From Granulicella sp. UBA5172 (lineage in GTDB: Bacteria > Acidobacteriota > Terriglobia > Terriglobales > Acidobacteriaceae), in contig DHWW01000021.1 of assembly GCA_002413385.1 (NCBI GenBank), positions 1-5,097 on the forward strand: 5,097 nt of DNA, written 5' to 3'. Of the stretch, positions 1 to 5,097 are shown piece by piece (position 1 is the stretch's first letter; each line of letters starts with the position of its first letter). The notes below the pieces were generated by a model. It saw nothing but the letters and a program-made list of their open reading frames with translations, searched no databases and had not been told where the DNA came from. The position numbers and the translations under genes were made by a program.

Positions 1-1597
1 CCCTTCATCGTCTTCGACGACGCCGACCTCGACTCCGCCGTCGAAGGTCTCGTCGACGGCATCTGGTTCAACCAGGGCCAGGTCTGCTGCGCCGGCTCCC
101 GCCTCCTTGTGCAGGAGCGCATCGCCGAGCGTCTCTACGAAAAAATCCGCGCCCGCATGGACACCCTCCGCATCGGCTCGCCCCTCGACAAGGCCATCGA
201 CATCGGAGCCATCGTCGATCAGGTGCAATACGACCGCATCCAATCCCTCGTCGCAACCGGTATCGCCGAAGGCGCAACCTGCTACCAACCCACCACCGAC
301 CTCCCCGCGCGCGGCCTCTTCTTCAAGCCCACGCTCCTCACCAACGTCAGCCCCAGCGCGACCGTCGCACAGGAAGAAATCTTCGGTCCCGTCCTCGTCG
401 CCATGTCCTTCCGCACGCCAGCCGAAGCGATCGAGCTAGCCAACAACACCACCTACGGCCTCGCCGCCAGCATCTGGAGCGAGAACATCAACGTCGCTCT
501 CGACGTCGCCGCGCAGGTCAAAGCCGGAGTCGTCTGGATCAACGCCACCAACCTCTTCGACGCCGCCTGTGGCTTCGGCGGCTATCGCGAATCCGGCTAC
601 GGCCGCGAAGGCGGCAAGGAAGGCATGTACGAATACCTCGAACCAACCTGGCTAGCGTCGGCGCCAGTTCCAAGTTCCAAGTTGCAAGTTGTAAGTGGAC
701 CGCCAAGCAACTTGGAACTTACAACTAACAACTTAGAACTCTCTCCCATCGATCGCACGATCAAGCAATACATCGGCGGCAAGCAGACCCGCCCCGACTC
801 CGGCTACAGCTACCCCGTCTACGCGGCCTTTGGGCAGCACGCGGGTCGCCTCATCGGCGAAGCTCCCCTCGGCAGCCGCAAGGACATCCGCAACGCCGTC
901 GAAGCCGCACGCTCCGCCAGCAAGTGGAGCAAGAACACGGCGCACGGCCGTGCCCAGGTCCTCTACTTCATCGCCGAGAACCTCGCCCAGCGACGCGACG
1001 AAATCATCGCCAAGCTCGCAGACTTCGTCGGTCCCGAACAAGCCGTCATCGAACTCGACACCAGCATCGAGCGCACCTTCACCTACGCCGCGTGGGCCGA
1101 TAAATTCGAGGGCACGGTCCACAATCCACCCGCGCGCATGGTCACGCTCGCCATGAAGGAACCCGTCGGCGCCATCGGCATCCTAGCCCCCGACAACGCC
1201 CCGCTCCTCGGCCTGCTCTCCCTCGTGCTCCCCGCCATCGCGATGGGCAACACCGTCGTCGCCGTTCCCAGCGAGCGCACCGCAACCCTCATGGCCGAGC
1301 TCTACCAGGTCCTCGACACCAGCGACCTCCCCGGCGGAGTCATCAACCTCGTCTCCGGCAAAGTATCCGAACTAGCCAAGACGGCTAGCCGACCACGACG
1401 ACATCGACGCCATCTGGAGCTTCCGCGACGAGGCCACCGCGACCCTCGCCAAAGCTGCCTCCATCGGAAACCTCAAGCAGGTCTTCACCAACCACGGCCG
1501 CGCGATCGACTGGTTCGATCCAGCACAATCGCAAGGCCGCTGGTTCCTCCGCCACGCCACCCAGGTCAAAAACATCTGGGTTCCCTACGGCGAATAG
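1..1597 (+). CDS. ALDH16-type two-domain aldehyde dehydrogenase, 5'-partial and frameshifted
   Basis: Likely NAD(P)-dependent oxidation of an aldehyde to a carboxylate in the cytoplasm; the substrate cannot be told. Codons are numbered from base 1. Domain 1 (codons 1-220) enters at its catalytic half. It shows FNQGQVCCAGSR with the nucleophile Cys29 (bases 85-87), EEIFGPV with the cofactor-binding Glu126, and the C-terminal GGYRESGYGREGG. Domain 2 (codons 251-531) has only the NAD-fold half: EPVGAIGILAPDN is kept, but the Lys of the usual VVLKPAE is Val422, the FTGS and ELGGK motifs are replaced, and no catalytic Cys region follows before the C-terminal VKNIWVPYGE. A catalytic domain followed by a short pseudo-domain of about 280 residues is the ALDH16 plan (about 800 residues), so roughly 270 are missing upstream. 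Frame 1 is correct to about 1383 and frame 2 from 1385 to the TAG at 1595. Dropping one G of 1383-1384 restores one reading. Family call fairly firm; ALDH16 assignment moderate. Confidence 0.8.
666..740. repeat. Inverted cluster of 7-bp repeats inserted in frame between the two ALDH domains
   Basis: The left arm (666-696) is a tandem array of the heptamer AGTTNNA: AGTTCCA, AGTTCCA, AGTTGCA, AGTTGTA, then a partial copy. The right arm (709-740) is the same kind of array on the opposite strand, reading AGTTCTA, AGTTGTT, AGTTGTA, AGTTCCA, AGTT. A 12-base spacer separates the arms. The whole is A+T-rich compared with its surroundings and is 75 bases long, so it keeps the reading frame. It adds 25 residues rich in Ser, Leu, Asn and Thr (for example SNLELTTNNLEL) to the linker between the domains. 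Both strands lack stops here. The folded RNA could form an imperfect hairpin. Heptanucleotide tandem repeats are known in other bacteria, such as the STRR repeats of cyanobacteria, but I do not assign this one to a named family. Confidence 0.75.
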
Positions 1598-1611
1598 GCC
1601 TCCTCTACGCG

Positions 1612-2409
1612 TCAGATCTGCGAAGCCGCCAGCGGACTCAGCACGAGATTCGTAATATTGCTCACGATGGCCTCGGACCCAAAACGCGGAGAGGCCGAGA
1701 GCTTCTTCCACACCGGATCGCTGCTGAAGGTCTTCCACTCGGCCGTGAGTTCGTCAAGATCGGCGAAGCTCAGCATGTAGGTCAAGCTAGGCTGCCGCGC
1801 CCCCACCAGCGTATCTCCAAAGAAGACCGGGTGGAATCCAGCATTCGTGAAAATCTCGAACTCGCCCGAGTGGAACATCTCAACCTTCCGTACGTGGGCA
1901 CCGTAGCTCGGACTTTCATACGTGCGCAGTTGAAAAATTCGCTTTCCCTTAGCGGCGGTCGCGACAGGCATTGTCAGTCGTGGCCATCCTTCGAATGCAA
2001 TGTGCAGCGAGCTCTCAACGCGCAGAATCGCTGGCGCAGCAGCGGGCGCGCTCCAGAACGGCTCTGCCGCCTTCATAAAGACGGCGTCCTCAGCCAGACG
2101 AAGGTCAATCATCACGAGCGCTTCCACGGACGTGCCCGGAATCAGCAGATAAAACGTCGGTGTTTCCGGCCCAACGTCCAGCTTGAAAGCCCCAATCGGA
2201 GTGAAGCCCAACCGATTGAGTCCGGGAATCAATGCATCCGCGAAGAACTTTTCGGTGAGCGCAGTCTGTGGACCAGACTGCAGGGTGTAGCGGCGAAGCT
2301 GATAGTACTCTCGCAGTTTCGAGTTCATGGGCGAGGCTAGACCGGACTTTCCAGATATTGCCAGCGCAGAGCTGGCAACGGCGGCGGCAATAAACTGACG
2401 ACGGTGCAT
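1612..2409 (-). CDS. Tat-exported protein with two NIPSNAP-like domains
   Basis: Predicted protein of 265 residues, molecular function unknown. NIPSNAP domains have a ferredoxin-like alpha/beta-barrel fold related to dimeric stress-response and monooxygenase barrels, and no enzyme activity is established for most members. The N-terminus (residues 1-27) is a twin-arginine signal: HRRQFIAA, a hydrophobic Ala-rich stretch, and a possible cleavage near LAS-P, so export to the periplasm is likely. No lipobox Cys is present. Domain 1 (about 33-145) begins YYQLRRYTLQ and contains LNRLGFTPIGAF. Domain 2 (about 157-258) begins IFQLRTYESP and contains NAGFHPVFFGDT and WKTFSSDPVW, typical family signatures. 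ATG at 2407-2409 is chosen because AGAGGA lies 7 bases upstream and the signal peptide then starts directly; a TTG at 2433 would only add eight residues and overlap the likely -10 box. The gene is convergent with the dehydrogenase, whose stop lies 14 bases away. Probably a single-gene transcript. Confidence 0.85.
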   Translation of the reverse strand: MHRRQFIAAAVASSALAISGKSGLASPMNSKLREYYQLRRYTLQSGPQTALTEKFFADALIPGLNRLGFTPIGAFKLDVGPETPTFYLLIPGTSVEALVMIDLRLAEDAVFMKAAEPFWSAPAAAPAILRVESSLHIAFEGWPRLTMPVATAAKGKRIFQLRTYESPSYGAHVRKVEMFHSGEFEIFTNAGFHPVFFGDTLVGARQPSLTYMLSFADLDELTAEWKTFSSDPVWKKLSASPRFGSEAIVSNITNLVLSPLAASQI

Positions 2410-2416
2410 GAGTGTG

Positions 2417-2422
2417 TCCTCT
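2417..2422 (-). promoter_or_regulatory. Ribosome binding site for the NIPSNAP gene
   Basis: AGAGGA on the minus strand, 7 bases upstream of the ATG at 2409. It decides in favour of this start over the upstream TTG at 2433. Confidence 0.7.
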
Positions 2423-2432
2423 GAAAAATTCA

Positions 2433-2438
2433 ATTGTA
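2433..2438 (-). promoter_or_regulatory. Possible -10 box for the NIPSNAP gene
   Basis: TACAAT on the minus strand matches the sigma-70 type consensus at five of six bases and would place transcription start near 2426, giving a leader of about 17 bases containing the ribosome binding site. No good -35 hexamer is visible 16-18 bases upstream, so this is tentative. Confidence 0.35.
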
Positions 2439-2523
2439 CAAGGTAGGGTTTTGTGACCGATGGCGGCTCTCACGCATCGTACTCAATAGGGTGCAACCCA
2501 GTGGCAAACCGAGACTCCTGCTG

Positions 2524-2655
2524 GATTCGCTAGTCCGGGGAATCATCGGCAGCCTCGTCGTGGGTCCCATCGCCCTCAAACTACCCCAGGTCCTCGGCGG
2601 AGGTTATGGCTGGGTGCAACTCGCCATCAACGGTCATCTCGCCGCCCTGCTCCAG
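2524..2655 (+). pseudogene. Remnant of a ClC-family chloride channel/transporter
   Basis: An open stretch on the plus strand encodes about 44 residues resembling one internal segment of ClC chloride channels or proton/chloride antiporters. IIGSLVVGPIALKLPQVLGG is followed by GYGWVQLAINGHLA, which fits the family's segment with the pattern (A/I)GGLLVGLIAL.(P)(E/Q)VLG.GYG. Intact proteins have 400 or more residues with many membrane helices, and nothing recognisable of the rest is present. The downstream helix with GSGGSGG is absent and the reading runs into the antisense of the neighbouring gene (stop at 2740-2742). There is no ribosome binding site or sensible start. GC-rich third positions suggest it was coding until fairly recently. 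It lies between two minus-strand genes and could affect neither. Recognition is by motif reading only, so the family call is moderate and the boundaries approximate. Confidence 0.6.
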
Positions 2656-2692
2656 TCCGGTCTCGCGCTCGACCTCCCCGACGGATCCCAAC

Positions 2693-4030
2693 TCACCGCG
2701 TCGAAAGTGTTACCTCAACCTGCGTATCTTTCGGAAACGTGACCTCGTGTCCTCGCACCAGGAAGCGAAAATAAATTGACTTCGCAAACGCATACGCCCC
2801 AAAGCCGATCGCAACATTGCGGCTCGTCACTGTCAACGCAACCACACGTGCCACCAGCCCAAACCCGTTAGACGCTACCGTGGTTCGCCCAATACCCGCA
2901 TTGGCCGCACCATGATCTGCATCCTGCCCGGCCATGGCCGTCGCCGCCAGCAGCAGCGGTGCCACGAACCGGTTCTTGTCCGGGTTCGCCTTCACGTTCC
3001 CCTCGGCATCCACCGATAGATTCTGCCCCGCGCTACCCTCCGCCCCGGTCAGCGTGCCGTACACCTTCTCCTTCGTCCGCGCCGTGGCTTGACCATCGTC
3101 CTTCACTCCTCGAATCCCGAACCGCAACTGCCCATTCCGCCCAAACTTCCGCGCCGGCTTGCTCGCCGTCACCACGCCATCGATCTCCGTACCCTCCGGC
3201 AGAATCAGCTTATGCTCCGCGTCGAACACCGGAGCCGTCACCAGCGCGACCACGGCATCCCCCTTCTTCGATATCTTCGAGTCAAGCGAGTCCCGCAGCC
3301 GCGCACTCACCGTGATCCCATTCAAGCTCGCAACCTCCGACTCAGCAACCGGCGCCTCATACGGCATCCTCACCGTTGCCGGCGCGTTCAGGTCCGCGAG
3401 AAACTGCGTTCCCGACCATATCCGCTGTGGATGATACGGAAGCTGTCCGTACAGTAGTTGCAGCGCGCGGTCTTTCTTTCCTGGCCCAAAGATGGACGCA
3501 TACACATCATGAACGCGAGTCTTGACTCCATGGATCGCCTGTCGCACCAACGACGGCTTCTTCGCACTGCTGAATCGAACCAGCTTCGTCGCCCGAATCA
3601 GCGCCCTCGTATCGAGCACAACATCCTCATCTGTATCGACCAGGTGGAGACTTGTAAAATCCACCACCGGATCATGCAGCGGTGTCACATCGCCATTCAG
3701 CAGCGCCTGCTCCCGCTCAATGCGATCCACCGGAGCATACCCAGTCACCGTGCCACTCAGGGTCGACCCCACCGGCACCACCAGCCGGTCCCGAACATAA
3801 ATCGGCTCCGTAAGAACGCCGCTTACCTCCGCTCCCGTATGCAAATGCGCTGTGCGCGTGACCTGTATATGCAGCGGAACCCCCGCCGGCACAATCACGC
3901 CTTCAGTCGTGGGCGGCCCCTCACCGGCACCCACCTCCTGCTGGCTCAGCTGACCCTGCGCCCCAGGCTGCACAGCCACAACCATCGTCATTAGAAATAA
4001 CACTGCGAAATGGGAAGGACTGGTCTTCAC
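2693..4030 (-). CDS. Secreted protein of unknown function with duplicated beta-rich module
   Basis: I do not recognise a named gene. The 445-residue product starts at GTG 4028-4030 with an N-terminal signal peptide (residues 1-26: MKTSPSHF, hydrophobic AVLFLMTMVVAV, possible cut at AQG-Q), so it should be exported. Residues 45-97 (IVPAGVPLHIQVTR to LVVPVGSTLSGTV) and 239-289 (ITVSARLRDSLDSKI to LILPEGTEIDGVV) are two copies of one module. A half copy closes the protein (VTFPKDTQVEVTL, 430-442). The pattern, P-x-G-T/S before a strand, then a polar loop, then (V/I)LPxGTxIxGxV, resembles the C-terminal beta domain of VirB10/TrbI, with GRNGQLRF at 297-304 in the place of the VirB10 GxxR strand; this similarity is by eye. 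A Lys/Arg-rich stretch spans 147-190, and residues 353-367 and 390-425 are hydrophobic enough for weak membrane contact. Upstream only a weak GAGAG ribosome site is seen. hemC, on the same strand, is separated from it by the catalase remnant, so an operon is doubtful. Confidence 0.65.
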   Translation of the reverse strand: MKTSPSHFAVLFLMTMVVAVQPGAQGQLSQQEVGAGEGPPTTEGVIVPAGVPLHIQVTRTAHLHTGAEVSGVLTEPIYVRDRLVVPVGSTLSGTVTGYAPVDRIEREQALLNGDVTPLHDPVVDFTSLHLVDTDEDVVLDTRALIRATKLVRFSSAKKPSLVRQAIHGVKTRVHDVYASIFGPGKKDRALQLLYGQLPYHPQRIWSGTQFLADLNAPATVRMPYEAPVAESEVASLNGITVSARLRDSLDSKISKKGDAVVALVTAPVFDAEHKLILPEGTEIDGVVTASKPARKFGRNGQLRFGIRGVKDDGQATARTKEKVYGTLTGAEGSAGQNLSVDAEGNVKANPDKNRFVAPLLLAATAMAGQDADHGAANAGIGRTTVASNGFGLVARVVALTVTSRNVAIGFGAYAFAKSIYFRFLVRGHEVTFPKDTQVEVTLSTR

Positions 4031-4056
4031 AGCTCTCAGTGTAGATGGATTGGAGA

Positions 4057-4070
4057 TGAACGAGAGTTCA
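4057..4070. promoter_or_regulatory. 14-bp palindrome upstream of the secreted-protein gene
   Basis: TGAAC-N4-GTTCA is a perfect inverted repeat with 5-base arms and a 4-base spacer, lying 26 bases upstream of the GTG start at 4030. Its position suits a repressor operator. It resembles the core of the Gram-positive LexA box (GAAC-N4-GTTC), but I know of no evidence that LexA uses this form here, and a short palindrome can arise by chance. Confidence 0.3.
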
Positions 4071-4265
4071 ACCCTTCATATCGTAAAAGCAAGGGCGACC
4101 CTTCAGCAGAGCAAACGGATCGAAGCTGAGCTTGTCGATCTCCGCCTCTGGCATCCCCTGGATCTTCACCTTCCACGACGGGAAGTCGCCCCTCTCAATC
4201 GCGTGCGTCACCAGGAAATGACCAAGCGCGCCCGAACCCTTCGCATGAACAACCCGCTCAGGCGT
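4068..4265 (-). pseudogene. Catalase remnant with internal deletion
   Basis: About 65 codons ending in TGA at 4068-4070 match two separate parts of monofunctional haem catalase. The first part is PERVVHAKGSGALGHF with VTH, the N-terminal segment that carries the distal catalytic His (VVHAKG). It is followed directly by AIERGDFPSWKVKIQ and KLSFDPF, which matches the segment near residues 235-280 of typical catalases (YPSW...IQ.M...PFNPFDLTKVWP). The intervening 160 or so residues are missing, as is everything after FDPF, including the proximal haem-ligand Tyr; the last residues (LLKGRPCFYDMKG) do not look like catalase. There is no start codon or ribosome site of its own. The catalase similarity begins exactly where hemC ends, overlapping its stop by about 8 bases. 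It cannot encode an active catalase. Family recognition is good; the exact deletion point is uncertain. Confidence 0.8.
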
Positions 4266-5097
4266 CAACCGAAGGGGAAAGGAGTTCCATCGCTCCCCGC
4301 GCCACCAAAGCCTCTGCAACAGACGCCCCAAATTCAGCCGCAGCAGCACCCACCGCAGTACGCCGCTCCAAATGTGCCACCTGCTCCCCATCCCGCGAAA
4401 CCACCATGGCGTGCATGTGCCACTGCTCGTCCCCGCGGTGGCAATAAGCCCCCAGAGGCAGCTGGCAGCCTCCCCCCAGCGCATTCAAAACAGCTCGCTC
4501 CGCCTGTGTGGCAAACTCTGCATCCGCATCATTCAGCGCGCGCACCGCCGCATACACATAAGGGTCGCGGCTCGCATCCTCCGTATCCAGAGGGTGCTTC
4601 GGAGAACGCGTCTCCAGTCCCAACGCTCCCTGCCCCGGCGCCGGCGTCATCTCGTCCACGGAGAATCGCGAATGCACATGCTCCGTCCGTCCCAGGCGAT
4701 CCAGCCCGGCACATGCCAGCACCAGAGCATCCGCCTGCCCCTCCGACCACTTCCGAAGCCGCGTATCGATGTTCCCTCGCATCTCGACAAATCGAATATC
4801 CGGTCGCAGCGCCAGCAACATCGCCTGCCGCCGTGGACTCGTCGTCGCCACCCTCGCCCCCGAAGGCAGCATATGCAGCCCCCAGTGCTCCTCGCACACA
4901 AACGCATCCCGCGCATCCACCCTCGACGGAATCGCAGCCAGCGTAAATCGCTCATCCAGCGTCGTCGGCAAATCTTTCAGCGAGTGCACCGCCAGATCGA
5001 TCCTGCCCCCCATCAGCGCGTCCTCGATCTCCTTGATGAAGATTCCCTTCGCATCCAGCGGCGTCCCATCCTCATACGTCGCCGATGCCGTGAACCC
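4258..5097 (-). CDS. hemC: Hydroxymethylbilane synthase (porphobilinogen deaminase), 5'-partial
   Basis: Cytoplasmic enzyme of haem and tetrapyrrole biosynthesis that joins four porphobilinogen molecules into hydroxymethylbilane, using a covalently bound dipyrromethane cofactor. The gene runs off the right edge; 279 residues are visible and about 40 N-terminal ones are missing compared with the usual 300-315. In visible numbering: KGIFIKEIEDAL (17-28), then AVHSLKDLP with the catalytic Asp42 (Asp84 of E. coli), TTSPRRQ with Arg89 and Arg90 (Arg131/132), MRGNIDTR with Arg107 and Arg113 (Arg149/155), APGQGALGLE (153-162), and LGGGCQLPLG with the cofactor-attaching Cys211 (Cys242; bases 4465-4467). 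All key residues in view are present, so the enzyme should be functional. The stop TGA is at 4258-4260. The usual downstream partner hemD does not follow; a catalase remnant does. Identification is firm. Confidence 0.97.
   Translation of the reverse strand, partial: GFTASATYEDGTPLDAKGIFIKEIEDALMGGRIDLAVHSLKDLPTTLDERFTLAAIPSRVDARDAFVCEEHWGLHMLPSGARVATTSPRRQAMLLALRPDIRFVEMRGNIDTRLRKWSEGQADALVLACAGLDRLGRTEHVHSRFSVDEMTPAPGQGALGLETRSPKHPLDTEDASRDPYVYAAVRALNDADAEFATQAERAVLNALGGGCQLPLGAYCHRGDEQWHMHAMVVSRDGEQVAHLERRTAVGAAAAEFGASVAEALVARGAMELLSPSVDA

Noticed and set aside
666..740. CRISPR array or transcription terminator
   Set aside because: The repeats are 7 bases, without spacers, and lie inside an open coding frame; the arms are imperfect and no T run follows.
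733..1122. Minus-strand open frame of 129 codons opposite the second ALDH domain
   Set aside because: It is opposite well-supported coding sequence and shows Asp/Gly/Val-rich composition expected of an antisense shadow.
1598..1611. Shared terminator between the convergent dehydrogenase and NIPSNAP genes
   Set aside because: Only 14 bases separate the stops and I find no stem-loop with a T run there.
1386..2340. Continuation of the dehydrogenase frame to a stop at 2340, giving a 743-residue reading
   Set aside because: After about 1383 this frame is Arg/Pro-rich noise and runs antisense through the NIPSNAP gene, while frame 2 continues recognisable ALDH sequence to 1597.
2410..2433. TTG start at 2433 for the NIPSNAP protein
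   Set aside because: The ATG at 2409 has a good AGAGGA site and begins the Tat signal directly; the TTG has neither and overlaps a likely -10 box.
2434..2523. N-terminal part of the 102-codon plus-strand frame that contains the ClC segment, as a real small gene
   Set aside because: The start is TTG with no ribosome site, the first 30 codons resemble nothing, and the region is the promoter side of the NIPSNAP gene.
4050..4946. Long Pro/Ala/Ser-rich plus-strand open frame of 298 codons
   Set aside because: It is the antisense shadow of hemC and the catalase remnant in GC-rich DNA; its composition is typical of such shadows and it shows no domain.

Overview
The window looks like chromosome of a GC-rich, probably acidobacterial (Terriglobia-type) soil bacterium. 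I infer this from the strong C/G preference at third codon positions, an ALDH16-like double aldehyde dehydrogenase, a Tat-exported NIPSNAP protein and a large secreted protein of a kind I associate with Acidobacteriota. No 16S or other taxonomic marker is present, so the assignment is an inference.

Layout: (1) Positions 1-1597, plus strand, hold the 3' two thirds of a two-domain aldehyde dehydrogenase. The first domain has the catalytic cysteine. The second is a truncated domain without catalytic residues, the arrangement of ALDH16. The reading frame is broken near 1383 by what looks like one extra G. A 75-bp inverted cluster of 7-bp repeats (666-740) sits in frame at the junction of the two domains. 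(2) Positions 1612-2409, minus strand, encode a Tat-signal protein with two NIPSNAP-like domains, convergent with the dehydrogenase. (3) Positions 2410-2692 hold the probable promoter of that gene and a short plus-strand remnant of a ClC chloride channel. (4) Positions 2693-4030, minus strand, encode a secreted protein of unknown function with an internal repeat that resembles a VirB10/TrbI-type beta module. (5) Positions 4068-4265, minus strand, are a catalase remnant in which an N-terminal and a C-terminal piece of the enzyme are joined directly. (6) Positions 4258-5097, minus strand, are hemC (hydroxymethylbilane synthase), open at the right edge of the window.

The intact genes do not form one pathway. 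hemC is core haem biosynthesis and the others look like accessory metabolic or envelope genes. The distinctive feature is gene debris: ClC and catalase remnants fill the two spaces that would otherwise be intergenic, and the dehydrogenase is frameshifted. I see no RNA gene, CRISPR array, insertion sequence or clear rho-independent terminator, and no convincing new multi-gene system. The best leads are the heptamer inverted repeat inserted in frame and the rearranged catalase remnant abutting hemC.
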